Assembly (NCBI RefSeq): GCF_000758755.1
Contig: NZ_JRMV01000274.1
Coordinates: forward strand, 101,548 to 165,547
Direction: 5' to 3'
DNA length: 64,000 nt
DNA from: Actinomyces sp. S6-Spd3
GTDB lineage: Bacteria > Actinomycetota > Actinomycetes > Actinomycetales > Actinomycetaceae
Part shown: positions 1-8,702 of the stretch, piece by piece
How positions within the stretch are numbered: position 1 is the first letter of the stretch
Layout of the letters: each line of letters starts with the position of its first letter
Notes under the pieces: generated by a model
What the model saw: the letters and a program-made list of their open reading frames with translations, nothing else
Database searches by the model: none
What the model was told of the DNA's origin: nothing
Translations under genes and position numbers: made by a program

Positions 1-279
1 TGCGATTTCCCCGAGCTTCCGACTCCTGGGCAGTCCCAGCCGACTCCTGGGCAGTCCCAGCCGACTCCTGGGCAGTCCCAGCCCACTGCCGAGCAGTCCC
101 AGTCGACTCCTGAGCAGGCGCAGTCGACTCCTGAGCAGGCGCAGCCCACGGGCGGCAAGAGCACTGAAGGCAACAAGCTTGCCCGCACTGGCGCAAACAC
201 CGGAGTTGCCATCGCGCTCGTCGGCCTGCTAGGCGTCGCCGGCGTCGGCCTCGTAGCGGCGAGGCGCCGCGCACACTGA
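1..279 (+). CDS. C-terminal fragment of a cell-wall-anchored surface protein (LAXTG-type sorting signal)
   Basis: The gene is cut by the window edge; 92 codons are visible, in frame from base 1 to a TGA at 277-279. The fragment opens with a proline/threonine/glutamine linker made of seven-residue repeats (PTPGQSQ and variants). A sortase signal LARTG follows at 178-192, then a hydrophobic segment of about 22 residues rich in Gly, Val, Leu and Ala, and a short positive tail (ARRRAH). This is the standard layout of a sortase substrate: spacer, pentapeptide, membrane anchor, Arg tail. The motif is LAXTG rather than LPXTG, which in Actinobacteria is associated with class E sortases. The function of the missing ectodomain cannot be judged. 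Confidence 0.8.
   Translation, partial: CDFPELPTPGQSQPTPGQSQPTPGQSQPTAEQSQSTPEQAQSTPEQAQPTGGKSTEGNKLARTGANTGVAIALVGLLGVAGVGLVAARRRAH
19..147 (+). repeat. 21-bp tandem repeats encoding a Pro/Thr/Gln linker
   Basis: About six consecutive 21-bp units encode heptads. Three read PTPGQSQ, one PTAEQSQ and two STPEQAQ, followed by a diverged unit. Near-identity of the first three copies at the DNA level suggests recent slippage or unequal recombination. The protein role is probably a flexible cell-wall-spanning stalk. Confidence 0.75.
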
Positions 280-305
280 TCGGAGATCCGGTCGACAACG
301 TCACA

Positions 306-335
306 GGGCCCGGTCCCCGCGAGGGGGCCGGGCCC
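306..335 (+). terminator. Terminator-like hairpin after the surface protein gene
   Basis: A GC-rich inverted repeat (arms 306-318 and 323-335, five-base loop) begins 27 nt after the stop codon. There is no T-run behind it, as is common for actinobacterial terminators. Confidence 0.6.
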
Positions 336-912
336 TCGTGCATCCCCTGCGATTGCCGTCGTCGGTGACAGGGCTGATACCGCCGTGGCGCCCCGGCATT
401 AAGCTCCGCGGGCCCGACCTCGGTCAGGGAGCGAGGCTGTCGGGGAGAGAGACTTTCCACGTAGGGGGGCGAAGCATGCGGGCGCCAGCTTGCCCACTCT
501 GACAGATTGTGCACGCAATCCGACAGAACGCACGAGGTCCCACCTCGAGGGGCCGACCGTGCGGTTGAATAGGTGGTGGTGGTTCCCGTCTGCCCTCGGG
601 TCTGCGGTGGCCCACGTCTATGGAGACACAAACGGGGATGGAAAGGGAGCTGATCTGGCTCTGGGATGCGGGGTTTCGGAACTGAAAGAGGACATCAACA
701 ATGCTTTCCATCAACTGGTCTGATGTGTGGAAGATGGTTGAGTCGATCAAGGTCCCCTTTACCGTTTCTGCGTGGCGGCTAAGACCTTCGTCTGTCTTCT
801 GCTGTTATCCCGTTGTGTGTCGTTATGTCGGGACCGGTCGGTGTCCTCCGTCTGTCTTCTGTCGTCCGCGGCGCGTCGTCCTCCGCCCTCTGCCCTCCGT
901 CCTCTGCCATCT
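336..912. other. Gene-poor spacer with a pyrimidine-rich tract
   Basis: No convincing gene is seen here. Short open frames exist on both strands but lack ribosome-binding sites and recognisable domains. Bases 845-912 are strongly C/T-rich on the + strand. A 15-bp near-repeat with core GTCTGTCTTCTG occurs at about 787-801 and 847-861. The stretch may be decayed accessory DNA beside the repeat-flanked gene. Confidence 0.4.
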
Positions 913-980
913 CCTGGTTTAGCTCACTGATTCCGGGCCTATTGCTGTTCTGAGGCCGCAGGTGAGCGAGCTAAAACAGG
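913..980. repeat. 68-bp palindromic repeat, copy A
   Basis: The element starts CCTGGTTTAGCTC and ends with the inverted counterpart GAGCTAAAACAGG, a 13-bp terminal inverted repeat with one mismatch. It is 64/68 identical to the copy at 2276-2343 and in the same orientation. It overlaps the 3' end of the minus-strand gene, supplying its stop codon and last 13 codons. No transposase lies nearby, so it resembles a MITE or a remnant insertion-sequence end. Confidence 0.75.
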
Positions 981-2102
981 AATGGGTGAGCCAAACCCGG
1001 AGTCCGGTTGGTCATCGGCGCTTAGAAATCCGGCTGAGCGATGTCTCTTTGTATGGATGCGACGTTTCGGCCCATCGCATTCAGCGCTGGGAAGAGCCCA
1101 TATTCGTGCGCATTCTGAACTCGGCGGAAGACGTCTTATCCCTAAATGTGACGCAATAGCACGACGTAAAGCTGCGAAGTCTTCAAGGTCTGCCCAAGAG
1201 ACTCTGAAGATGTTCCATCCGAGATTAATGAGATCCTGCTGGCGACGCATCCATGCGTCTTCAGCGGATAATCCATCTGAACGCGGAAAAGAAAGCTTGC
1301 TCACGCCATCTGTCTCGATGATCAAGTGGAGAGCGGGAATAACAATGTCACCGAAGTAGCGACCATATCTGCCGTGAATCTCAAATTGTGTGACCACTTC
1401 ACCCGGGTAAAGAGTGCGGACCACCCAAAGGACCGCGGCCTCGAAAATGTTGTCGCAGCCACCGTCGGCAAAAGCGAGAATCGAATGTGCGATCGCATAG
1501 TTCCTGTGCGTTAGTCGATCATGTAATACCGTCAATAGCTTGTCTCTTGCTATCTCAACGCGAGTGCGAGATATTTCTAGCGCATAACGCGAAAAGTCCG
1601 AAAGTGAATGTAACGCCATGCACGCGGCGACAAAGGCTTCAAGAGGTTCTTCGTTGAGTGCAATTCGAACTACTGCACTTTCAATCGACTCAACAATGAG
1701 GCCTTCAGGAAGTCGTACCACCGCGTGAGGTTCCTGAGAACGAAGAGTAATCGCACACGGAGGAACGCTCTTGCTCTGAAACTGCACACTAGAGAAGGGG
1801 ATAGTTCTTCTACACCCGTCTTTCCGCCAATACTCAACATTGGGATTCGTGACCCATGTAGGGATTGAGTGAAGGAGCAACGCGGATCTTCCGGTAAATA
1901 CACGACCGCTTCGGGCAAGCGCAGCTGATGCGAATATGCGGGAGAGCGCAACGGCCTGCCACAAATCCCACAGAGGAACGTTGTCTGGCGAATGAAAACG
2001 CGCATAATACCCGCGGCGAATTCGGCAGACCTCTGAATCTTCGCGTAAATGACGGAAAGCGTTATGTCGAGTTTGAATGTTCTCAATGGTAACGGGGCTC
2101 AT
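939..2102 (-). CDS. AbiEi-like winged-helix protein with a DUF559/Vsr-type nuclease domain
   Basis: The 387-residue protein has the architecture of actinobacterial 'AbiEi antitoxin domain' proteins. The N-terminus looks like the winged-helix region (RRGYYARF near residue 30). Residues about 220-310 carry a PD-(D/E)XK-like core: Glu222, Asp252 (GDIVI), Glu263 and Asp265 (IIETDG), Lys269, then RRQQDLINLGW and RVSWADL, typical of DUF559/Vsr-fold proteins. The tail from about 315 has no recognised fold, and its end is encoded by a repeat. No ribosome-binding site precedes the ATG; a GACACT hexamer 6 nt upstream fits a leaderless transcript. Base composition is more AT-rich than the neighbouring genes, suggesting transfer. 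No toxin partner gene is adjacent. The substrate and any defence role are unknown. Confidence 0.7.
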   Translation of the reverse strand: MSPVTIENIQTRHNAFRHLREDSEVCRIRRGYYARFHSPDNVPLWDLWQAVALSRIFASAALARSGRVFTGRSALLLHSIPTWVTNPNVEYWRKDGCRRTIPFSSVQFQSKSVPPCAITLRSQEPHAVVRLPEGLIVESIESAVVRIALNEEPLEAFVAACMALHSLSDFSRYALEISRTRVEIARDKLLTVLHDRLTHRNYAIAHSILAFADGGCDNIFEAAVLWVVRTLYPGEVVTQFEIHGRYGRYFGDIVIPALHLIIETDGVSKLSFPRSDGLSAEDAWMRRQQDLINLGWNIFRVSWADLEDFAALRRAIASHLGIRRLPPSSECARIWALPSAECDGPKRRIHTKRHRSAGFLSADDQPDSGFGSPIPVLARSPAASEQQ

Positions 2103-2275
2103 TTTGCAAGTGTCGCCACTAGCAGGCGACGCCGAAAGTACGAACGATGTAGTTGTGGAAAACGCCTATTTCCCGACAGTCCTGTGGAAATGGGTATTCC
2201 TGTGGAAAGAAGGATAGCGAGCGGTGCAACGGGGAGCTTTCACCTAGTGCTGGTTCTGTTCTAGTGCACTGCACT

Positions 2276-2343
2276 CCTGGTTTAGCTCACTCGTTCCGGG
2301 CCTATCGCTGTTCTGAGGCCGCAGGTGAGCGAGCTAAACCAGG
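2276..2343. repeat. 68-bp palindromic repeat, copy B
   Basis: This is the second direct copy of the element at 913-980, differing at four positions. Its 13-bp ends (CCTGGTTTAGCTC and GAGCTAAACCAGG) are perfect inverted repeats. Together the two copies bracket the nuclease-like gene. Confidence 0.75.
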
Positions 2344-2390
2344 AATGGGGGAGCGGAACCAGGAATGGGTGAGCTAAGTCAGAAGTGGGC
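2331..2390. repeat. Three 20-bp tandem units overlapping repeat copy B
   Basis: Units at 2331-2350, 2351-2370 and 2371-2390 share the pattern GAGCNNAACCAGGAATGGGN, decaying in the third. Copy A has the same unit at 968-987 and a degenerate one at 988-1007. Arrays of roughly 20-bp repeats at element ends occur in some insertion-sequence families, but none can be named here. Confidence 0.6.
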
Positions 2391-2420
2391 AGTCCCACAA
2401 ATAATGTGAACAATCTGGCT

Positions 2421-2450
2421 TTGACGGGAGTGGGAATAGCTGACTATTCT
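2421..2450 (+). promoter_or_regulatory. Predicted promoter of the str operon
   Basis: TTGACG, an 18-bp spacer and TATTCT form a near-consensus housekeeping promoter. The predicted start lies near 2457, giving a leader of about 290 nt before rpsL. Confidence 0.6.
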
Positions 2451-2698
2451 TGAACGCGGTACCCGTGACTGTACGGGTTTCCTATGTCCACGTTATGTGT
2501 GGACAGTTCCCGAGCGGTTCTTCTCCGTGATCTTATCGCGGCGACTATGAGCCAAATGTGGAACGCGCGGGCTCCCTCCGTCGGAGCTCCGGGTGTCATT
2601 CTCTGACGCGGCTTAGCCCCGTTATCATGGCACGCCGGCCCCTGGCGGATCGCTGTGCGCGCTGGGGGATAAGGACAGTCATGGAAGACTGAGACATG

Positions 2699-2720
2699 GG
2701 TTTAAGGAAATCCTTAAACC
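2699..2720 (+). promoter_or_regulatory. Perfect 9-bp hairpin in the rpsL leader
   Basis: Arms GGTTTAAGG and CCTTAAACC enclose an AAAT loop and end 26 nt before the rpsL start, just upstream of its Shine-Dalgarno. The position suggests a translational or transcript-stability control element; S7 feedback is only a guess. Confidence 0.5.
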
Positions 2721-2746
2721 GTAGACGGAATTGAACTGGAGAACCA

Positions 2747-3121
2747 GTGCCTACCATTCAGCAGCTCGTCCGCAAGGGCCGCAGCACCAAGCGCGCAAAG
2801 GTGAAGACCCCCGCGCTCAAGGGCTCGCCCCAGCGTCGCGGCGTGTGCACCCGTGTGTACACCACCACCCCTAAGAAGCCGAACTCGGCTCTGCGTAAGG
2901 TCGCTCGTGTGCGCCTTTCGTCGGGCATCGAGGTCACCGCGTACATTCCCGGTGAAGGCCACAACCTGCAGGAACACTCGATCGTCCTCGTTCGTGGCGG
3001 TCGTGTGAAGGACCTCCCCGGCGTGCGTTACCGCATCGTCCGTGGCGCCCTCGACACCCAGGGTGTCCGTGGTCGCCAGCAGGCCCGTTCCCGTTACGGC
3101 GCAAAGAAGGAGAAGAAGTAA
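2747..3121 (+). CDS. rpsL: 30S ribosomal protein S12
   Basis: S12 sits at the decoding centre of the 30S subunit. The 124-residue protein matches the family along its length, including [12 protein letters not shown] and GRVKDLPG. Lys43 and Lys88, positions where substitutions give streptomycin resistance in other bacteria, are both the wild-type lysine. The GTG start follows ACTGGAGAA at a good distance. The stop codon overlaps the rpsG start by one base (TAATG), implying translational coupling in the str operon. Confidence 0.98.
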   Translation: MPTIQQLVRKGRSTKRAKVKTPALKGSPQRRGVCTRVYTTTPKKPNSALRKVARVRLSSGIEVTAYIPGEGHNLQEHSIVLVRGGRVKDLPGVRYRIVRGALDTQGVRGRQQARSRYGAKKEKK

Positions 3122-3591
3122 TGCCTCGTAAAGGCCCCGCTCCCAAGCGCCCGCTGGTCGACGACCCGGTATACGGCTCCAAGATCGTGACCCAGCTCGT
3201 GAACCGCGTGCTGCTCGACGGTAAGAAGACCGTCGCAGAGCGCATCGTTTACGGCGCACTTGAAATCGTTCGTGAGCGCACCGAGCAGGAACCCGTTTCC
3301 GTGCTTAAGCGCGCACTGGACAACATTCGCCCGGCCCTCGAGGTTCGTTCCCGCCGTGTTGGTGGCGCGACCTACCAGGTTCCGGTTGAGGTTCGCCCCG
3401 CACGTGCGACCACCCTCGCACTGCGTTGGCTGGTGGACTTCTCACGCCAGCGTCGTGAGAAGACCATGACCGAGCGTCTCGCCAACGAGATTCTCGACGC
3501 CTCCAATGGTCTTGGCGCCGCTGTCAAGCGTCGTGAGGACATGCACAAGATGGCTGAGTCGAACCGCGCGTTCGCTCACTACCGCTGGTGA
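3121..3591 (+). CDS. rpsG: 30S ribosomal protein S7
   Basis: The 156-residue protein has the standard family length and opening ([11 protein letters not shown]). S7 nucleates assembly of the 30S head and contacts the E-site tRNA. It begins on the last base of the rpsL stop codon. An 82-nt gap with an AAGGA site separates it from fusA, so the four genes rpsL-rpsG-fusA-tuf form the classical str order. Confidence 0.98.
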   Translation: MPRKGPAPKRPLVDDPVYGSKIVTQLVNRVLLDGKKTVAERIVYGALEIVRERTEQEPVSVLKRALDNIRPALEVRSRRVGGATYQVPVEVRPARATTLALRWLVDFSRQRREKTMTERLANEILDASNGLGAAVKRREDMHKMAESNRAFAHYRW

Positions 3592-3673
3592 TCACCCCTC
3601 CCGCTTCGCGATGACCCCATCCGGAGCGGGCAGGATGTTTTAACACCCTCACTTCAAACGAAGGACTGATGTA

Positions 3674-5797
3674 GTGGCACACGAGGTGCTTACTGACCTC
3701 AAGAAGGTTCGCAACATCGGCATCATGGCTCACATCGATGCCGGCAAGACCACCGTGACCGAACGAATCCTGTTCTACACGGGCATCAACTACAAGATTG
3801 GTGAGACGCACGATGGCGCCTCCACCACCGACTGGATGGAGCAGGAAAAGGAGCGTGGTATTACCATCACCTCCGCAGCCGTCACCTCCTTCTGGAACGG
3901 AAACCAAATCAACATCATCGACACCCCCGGTCACGTTGACTTCACGGTTGAGGTTGAGCGCTCGCTGCGCGTCCTCGACGGTGCAGTCGCTGTGTTCGAC
4001 GGTAAGGAAGGTGTCGAGCCCCAGTCTGAGACCGTGTGGCGTCAGGCTGACAAGTATGACGTCCCCCGTATCTGCTTCATCAACAAGATGGACAAGATGG
4101 GTGCGGACTTCTACTTCTCGGTTCAGACCATTCGCGATCGCCTTCACGCAACCCCGATCGTCATGCACCTGCCCATCGGCGCGGAGAATGACTTCGAGGG
4201 AACCATCGATCTGCTGACCATGGAATCTGTGCGTTACCCCGCCAAAGACGAGAACGGCCAGCCCACCCTTGGTGCGCTTGTCGTCCGTGGCGAGATCCCC
4301 GCAGAACTCCAGGAGAAGGCGGAAGAGTACCGCGAGGCCCTCGTCGAGGCAGCTGCGGAAGGCTCCGATGAGCTGACCGAGGCCTACCTCGAAAACGGCG
4401 AGCTGACCATTGAGCAGATCAAGGAAGGCGTGCGTGCACTGACCATCTCCGGTCGCGCATTCCCCGTCTTCTGCGGTACCGCACTTCGTAACATGGGCGT
4501 TCAGCCCGTGCTTGACGCGGTCATCGACTACCTGCCCTCGCCGCTGGATATCCCCGCGGTTCGCGGCTTCAAGCCCGGTCATGACGACGAAGAGCGCAAC
4601 GAGGTCCGCGAGGCCTCGGAGAAGGAACCCTTCGCAGCTCTTGCATTCAAGATTGCTGCCCACCCCTTCTACGGCAAGCTGACCTTCGTCCGTGTTTACT
4701 CGGGCAAGCTGGAGGCAGGCTCGCAGGTTCTTAACTCGACCAAGGGCAAGAAGGAGCGCATCGGCAAGATCTTCCAGATGCACTCCAACAAGGAAAACCC
4801 GGTCGAAGAGGCACATGCAGGCCACATCTACGCGGTTATCGGCCTGAAGGATACGACCACTGGCGATACGCTCTGCGCGATCGACAAGCCGGTCGTCCTC
4901 GAGTCTATGACCTTCCCGAAGCCCGTGATCCACGTGGCCGTTGAGCCCAAGTCGAAGGCCGACCAGGAAAAGATGGGCGTTGCCATCCAGAAGCTGGCAG
5001 AAGAGGACCCGACCTTCACGGTTGAGCTCGATGCCGAAACCGGCCAGACCGTTATCGGCGGTATGGGCGAGCTTCACCTCGACATCATCGTCGACCGTAT
5101 GCGTCGCGAATTCAAGGTCGAGGCAAACGTTGGTAAGCCCATGGTTGCTTACCGCGAGACCATCCGTAAGAACGTCGAAAAGTTCGAGTACACGCACAAG
5201 AAGCAGACCGGTGGTTCCGGTCAGTTCGCGCGCGTCATCATTGCACTCGAGCCCATCCCGGCTGATTCCGAAGAAGAGTACATCTTCGAGGACAAGGTCA
5301 CCGGTGGACGCGTTCCTCGCGAATACATCCCCTCGGTCGACGCTGGTATCCAGGACGCAATGCAGAATGGTGTTCTTGCCGGTTACCCGATGGTCGACGT
5401 CAAGGCAACCCTGCTTGATGGTGCATACCACGAAGTTGACTCTTCGGAAATGGCCTTCAAGATCGCCGGTTCGATGGCATTCCGCGAAGCCGCAAAGAAG
5501 GCTTCTCCGGTTCTGCTCGAGCCGATCATGGCCGTCGAGGTCCGTACGCCCGAAGAGTACATGGGCGACGTCATCGGCGACCTCAACTCTCGTCGTGGTG
5601 CAGTCCAGTCCATGGATGAGCAGCACGGTGTGCGCGTGGTCCGCGCACAGGTTCCGCTGTCCGAAATGTTTGGTTACATCGGCGATCTGCGTTCCAAGAC
5701 GCAGGGCCGCGCGGTGTACTCCATGCAGTTCGATAGCTACGCCGAGGTCCCGCGTAACGTCGCGGATGAGATCATCGGAAAGTCTCGGGGCGAGTGA
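3674..5797 (+). CDS. fusA: Elongation factor G
   Basis: This 707-residue translocase GTPase drives tRNA-mRNA movement on the ribosome. GTP-binding motifs are plain: AHIDAGKT at residues 19-26, DTPGHVDF for G3 and NKMD for G4. The remaining domains run to the usual C-terminus. The start is GTG (reading [11 protein letters not shown]) after an AAGGA Shine-Dalgarno. Codon use is strongly biased, as expected for a highly expressed gene. The long open frame on the opposite strand is a by-product of that bias. Confidence 0.98.
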   Translation: MAHEVLTDLKKVRNIGIMAHIDAGKTTVTERILFYTGINYKIGETHDGASTTDWMEQEKERGITITSAAVTSFWNGNQINIIDTPGHVDFTVEVERSLRVLDGAVAVFDGKEGVEPQSETVWRQADKYDVPRICFINKMDKMGADFYFSVQTIRDRLHATPIVMHLPIGAENDFEGTIDLLTMESVRYPAKDENGQPTLGALVVRGEIPAELQEKAEEYREALVEAAAEGSDELTEAYLENGELTIEQIKEGVRALTISGRAFPVFCGTALRNMGVQPVLDAVIDYLPSPLDIPAVRGFKPGHDDEERNEVREASEKEPFAALAFKIAAHPFYGKLTFVRVYSGKLEAGSQVLNSTKGKKERIGKIFQMHSNKENPVEEAHAGHIYAVIGLKDTTTGDTLCAIDKPVVLESMTFPKPVIHVAVEPKSKADQEKMGVAIQKLAEEDPTFTVELDAETGQTVIGGMGELHLDIIVDRMRREFKVEANVGKPMVAYRETIRKNVEKFEYTHKKQTGGSGQFARVIIALEPIPADSEEEYIFEDKVTGGRVPREYIPSVDAGIQDAMQNGVLAGYPMVDVKATLLDGAYHEVDSSEMAFKIAGSMAFREAAKKASPVLLEPIMAVEVRTPEEYMGDVIGDLNSRRGAVQSMDEQHGVRVVRAQVPLSEMFGYIGDLRSKTQGRAVYSMQFDSYAEVPRNVADEIIGKSRGE

Positions 5798-5806
5798 GTC
5801 CCACAG

Positions 5807-5846
5807 GGTTGGTCACGGCTAAGAAACCTCTTAGTTGTGACCAACC
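5807..5846 (+). terminator. Hairpin between fusA and tuf
   Basis: A 10-bp stem (GGTTGGTCAC paired with GTGACCAACC) encloses a second small CTAAG/CTTAG stem. It starts 10 nt after the fusA stop. There is no T-run, so it may be a partial terminator or processing signal that sets tuf apart from the upstream genes. Confidence 0.5.
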
Positions 5847-5891
5847 TGACAAGAATCAATAAACCTGTAGGTCTCATGCCCCATTGGGTGT

Positions 5892-5897
5892 TATGCT
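5892..5897 (+). promoter_or_regulatory. Possible tuf promoter -10 element
   Basis: TATGCT lies 51 nt before the tuf start, downstream of the intergenic hairpin. No good -35 is seen. A separate tuf promoter would fit the hairpin and the higher demand for EF-Tu, but the evidence is weak. Confidence 0.3.
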
Positions 5898-5947
5898 GAC
5901 ACCTAGCCATAGGCTGAGAATTTCTACCCGAGTCCAGGAGGACACAA

Positions 5948-7138
5948 GTGGCGAAGGCCAAGTTCGAGCGCACCAAGCCGCACGTCAACATCGGTACCAT
6001 CGGTCACGTTGACCACGGCAAGACCACGCTGACTGCAGCAATCACCAAGGTTCTGCACGACAAGTACCCGGATCTGAACGAGTTCACCCCCTTCGATCAG
6101 GTCGACAACGCTCCTGAAGAGCGCGATCGCGGTATTACCATTAACGTCTCTCACGTTGAGTACCAGACCGAGAAGCGTCACTACGCACACGTTGACGCCC
6201 CCGGCCACGCTGACTACGTGAAGAACATGATCACCGGTGCGGCACAGATGGATGGCGCCATCCTCGTTGTCGCCGCCACCGACGGCCCCATGGCCCAGAC
6301 CCGCGAGCACGTTCTGCTCGCCCGTCAGGTCGGCGTGCCCACCATCCTCGTCGCCCTGAACAAGGCCGACATGGTTGATGACGAAGAAATGCTGGAGCTC
6401 GTTGAGGAAGAGGTCCGCGACCTCCTGTCCTCGCAGGGCTTCGACGGCGAGAACGCTCCCGTCATCCAGGTTTCTGCACTCAAGGCCCTCGAGGGTGACC
6501 CCGAGTGGACCGCCAAGGTCGAAGAGCTCATGGATGCTGTGGACGACTACGTTCCCACCCCCGAGCGCGACATGGACAAGCCCTTCCTCATGCCGATCGA
6601 AGACGTCTTCACGATCACCGGTCGTGGCACCGTCGTCACCGGTCGTGTCGAGCGTGGCAAGCTGCCGATCAACTCCGAAGTTGAGATCCTCGGTATCCGC
6701 GAGCCTCAGAAGACCACCGTCACCGGCATCGAAATGTTCCACAAGTCGATGGACGAAGCATGGGCAGGCGAGAACTGTGGTCTGCTTCTCCGTGGCACCA
6801 AGCGCGACGAGGTCGAGCGTGGCCAGGTTGTGGCCGTCCCCGGCTCCATCACGCCTCACACCGACTTCGAGGGCCAGGTCTACATCCTGAAGAAGGAAGA
6901 AGGCGGACGTCACAACCCGTTCTTCTCGAATTACCGTCCTCAGTTCTACTTCCGTACCACCGACGTGACCGGCGTCATCACCCTCCCCGAGGGCACCGAC
7001 ATGGTCATGCCTGGCGACACCACTGAGATCACCGTTCAGCTGATCCAGCCCATCGCCATGGAGCCCGGCCTCGGCTTCGCAATCCGCGAAGGTGGCCGCA
7101 CCGTTGGTTCCGGTCGTGTGACCAAGATCCTGAAGTGA
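5948..7138 (+). CDS. tuf: Elongation factor Tu
   Basis: This 396-residue GTPase delivers aminoacyl-tRNA to the ribosome. GHVDHGKTT at residues 19-27, DAPGHADY and NKAD are the nucleotide-binding motifs, and the beta-barrel domains run to VTKILK at the end. The GTG start follows CCAGGAGG. It is the last gene of the str operon and is followed by a strong terminator. Confidence 0.98.
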   Translation: MAKAKFERTKPHVNIGTIGHVDHGKTTLTAAITKVLHDKYPDLNEFTPFDQVDNAPEERDRGITINVSHVEYQTEKRHYAHVDAPGHADYVKNMITGAAQMDGAILVVAATDGPMAQTREHVLLARQVGVPTILVALNKADMVDDEEMLELVEEEVRDLLSSQGFDGENAPVIQVSALKALEGDPEWTAKVEELMDAVDDYVPTPERDMDKPFLMPIEDVFTITGRGTVVTGRVERGKLPINSEVEILGIREPQKTTVTGIEMFHKSMDEAWAGENCGLLLRGTKRDEVERGQVVAVPGSITPHTDFEGQVYILKKEEGGRHNPFFSNYRPQFYFRTTDVTGVITLPEGTDMVMPGDTTEITVQLIQPIAMEPGLGFAIREGGRTVGSGRVTKILK

Positions 7139-7175
7139 CTTTGTTGATCGCATAGCGATCGCTGATTCTTCAGTA

Positions 7176-7214
7176 GAGCAGGTCCGCTCAGTTGAGCGGG
7201 CCTGCTCCTTTTTA
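7176..7214 (+). terminator. Rho-independent terminator of the str operon
   Basis: A 15-bp stem (left arm 7176-7190, right arm 7193-7207) is followed directly by CTTTTTATT. Confidence 0.9.
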
Positions 7215-7388
7215 TTGCAATTGCCGAGGCCATGGCTAGTTTCGGTACGCGATGGTTCCCTAAGCGTGGGGGAGTGGGCGCCAGCTCTTTGGGGGGAAGT
7301 GCACCAAATTGGGTGATCTGCGACTCCAGCGAGGCCTCGGCGATGGAGAAAAACGCTGGGTTTGGCAGGGGAAGTGACCGATCTGACT

Positions 7389-7417
7389 TTGCGACACGCC
7401 CGAGTGCGGTGTAGTGT
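7389..7417 (+). promoter_or_regulatory. Predicted promoter of the S10-spc operon
   Basis: TTGCGA, 17 bp and TAGTGT resemble a housekeeping promoter. No other strong hexamer pair is seen between the tuf terminator and rpsJ. The start would fall near 7424. Confidence 0.5.
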
Positions 7418-7483
7418 AGGAACTCGGTGCGCACAGTACCTCCACCGGAGCAATGTGTGCGCATACCTTCTATGTCAGTGGAT

Positions 7484-7608
7484 TCACACAGGTTTCCTTG
7501 GCTTCAAGCTTGAGGAGACCTGCGTCTTTCTGCAAAAATAGAAGGGTTGCCCTACTAGAGGTAGGGCGGTTAGACAGTGCAATCACTGTTTAACCGGGCA
7601 AAATGCCC
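7484..7608 (+). promoter_or_regulatory. Candidate autoregulatory RNA leader of the S10 operon
   Basis: Several stems follow one another: a weaker one pairing AGGTTTCCT with AGGAGACCT near 7490-7522; GCCCTAC/GTAGGGC at 7549-7567; a 12-bp stem at 7568-7595 with loop CAAT and one G-U pair; and GGGCA/TGCCC at 7596-7608. S10 operons in several bacterial groups have leaders bound by L4. Whether this one is, is inference. Confidence 0.5.
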
Positions 7609-7714
7609 AAGATCTTTGGACAAGACGCCGGTCCGCATTGGGCGCTCTCGCGAAGAGTGACACGCCCGAGTACGGGTACCGGCGCCGAATCTGTACGAGA
7701 AGAGGTAAGACGGC

Positions 7715-8023
7715 ATGGCGGGACAAAAGATCCGCATCCGGCTCAAGTCGTATGACCACGAGGTCATCGACAGCTCCGCGCGCAAGATCGTGGACACCGT
7801 GCAGCGAGCAGGTGCCACTGTCGTGGGCCCGGTGCCGCTGCCGACCGAAAAGAACGTGTTTGTCGTGATTCGGTCGCCCCATAAGTACAAGGACAGCCGC
7901 GAACAGTTTGAAATGCGTACGCATAAGCGGCTCATCGACATCATCGACCCGACGCCTAAGGCCGTCGATTCGCTCATGCGTCTCGATCTGCCCGCGGATG
8001 TCAACATCGAGATCAAGCTCTGA
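7715..8023 (+). CDS. rpsJ: 30S ribosomal protein S10
   Basis: The 102-residue protein matches S10 throughout ([17 protein letters not shown], then VVGPVPLPT). S10 is a 30S head protein and, as NusE, an antitermination factor partner. It opens the S10-spc operon behind an AGAAGAGG ribosome-binding site. Eleven bases separate it from rplC. Confidence 0.98.
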   Translation: MAGQKIRIRLKSYDHEVIDSSARKIVDTVQRAGATVVGPVPLPTEKNVFVVIRSPHKYKDSREQFEMRTHKRLIDIIDPTPKAVDSLMRLDLPADVNIEIKL

Positions 8024-8034
8024 GGTAATCTGCA

Positions 8035-8700
8035 ATGACAAAGAATAAGCAGCACGCTGCTGCGCCTGTTCAGGCGCTGCTCGGCCGCAAGCTCGGTATG
8101 ACCCAGGTTTGGGACGCCGACGGCCGCCTCGTGCCCCTGACTGTCGTGCAGGTCGGCACTAACGTCGTTACTCAGCTCCGCACTGAGGAAACCGACGGAT
8201 ACACCGCAATCCAGCTTGGCTTTGGCGAAATCGATGCTCGCAAGGTGACCAAGCCCCTGGCTGCTCACTTCGCAAAGGCTGGGGTTGCTCCCCGTCGTCA
8301 TCTCGCCGAGGTCCGTACCTCCGAGGCTGATAACTTCGAGCTCGGTCAGGAACTGGATGCTTCGATTTTTGAAGCAGGACAGCTTGTCGATGTTTCCGGT
8401 AACACCAAGGGCAAGGGATTTGCCGGTGTTATGAAGCGTCACGGTTTTGCTGGCGTGTCCGCATCTCACGGTTCTCACCGTAACCACCGTAAGCCCGGTT
8501 CGATCGGTGCTTGCGCAACCCCCGGTCGCATCTTCAAGGGTCAGCGTATGGCTGGCCACATGGGTGGTGTCCGTCGTACCGTCCAGAACCTGCACGTGCA
8601 GGCCGTCGACGTGGAAAAGGGTCTGCTCCTGATCTCGGGTGCAATCCCCGGACCTAAGAACGGCATCGTGCTGGTTCGCTCCGCTGTGAAGGGTGCGTGA
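8035..8700 (+). CDS. rplC: 50S ribosomal protein L3
   Basis: The 221-residue protein carries the L3 core, including [13 protein letters not shown] near the start and the loop [22 protein letters not shown] that reaches toward the peptidyl-transferase centre. It binds near the 3' end of 23S rRNA and is an early assembly protein. The N-terminus has about ten extra residues before the family start. It is tightly linked to rplD. Confidence 0.97.
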   Translation: MTKNKQHAAAPVQALLGRKLGMTQVWDADGRLVPLTVVQVGTNVVTQLRTEETDGYTAIQLGFGEIDARKVTKPLAAHFAKAGVAPRRHLAEVRTSEADNFELGQELDASIFEAGQLVDVSGNTKGKGFAGVMKRHGFAGVSASHGSHRNHRKPGSIGACATPGRIFKGQRMAGHMGGVRRTVQNLHVQAVDVEKGLLLISGAIPGPKNGIVLVRSAVKGA

Positions 8701-8702
8701 TC

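Larger units (their letters stand above)
2391..2746 (+). other. Spacer and long 5' leader of the str operon
   Basis: This stretch contains no gene. It holds a good sigma-A type promoter (2421-2450), about 290 nt of transcribed leader and a perfect hairpin (2699-2720) shortly before rpsL. Confidence 0.5.
7215..7714 (+). other. Spacer with S10 operon promoter and structured leader
   Basis: No protein gene is supported. The first 170 bases show nothing notable. A promoter lies at 7389-7417. The following leader of about 290 nt contains several inverted repeats before rpsJ. Confidence 0.5.

Noticed and set aside
616..666. FG-GAP/dockerin-like calcium motif (GDTNGDGKGADLALG) in a 77-codon frame near the surface protein
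   Set aside because: Only a single short match in a frame without Shine-Dalgarno and after an in-frame stop; could be a decayed fragment but cannot be supported as a gene.
701..922. Short open frame through the CT-rich tract
   Set aside because: Low-complexity composition, no ribosome-binding site, and it runs into the edge of the repeat element.
939..2102. A full toxin-antitoxin or abortive-infection pair
   Set aside because: Only the AbiEi/DUF559-like protein is present; no AbiEii nucleotidyltransferase-like partner is adjacent.
3524..5626. A 700-codon open frame antisense to fusA (and similar ones antisense to tuf at 5924-7453 and to sdhC/sdhA at 43517-45580)
   Set aside because: They mirror highly biased codon use of strongly expressed genes on the other strand; no ribosome-binding site or domain, and the sense genes are certain.
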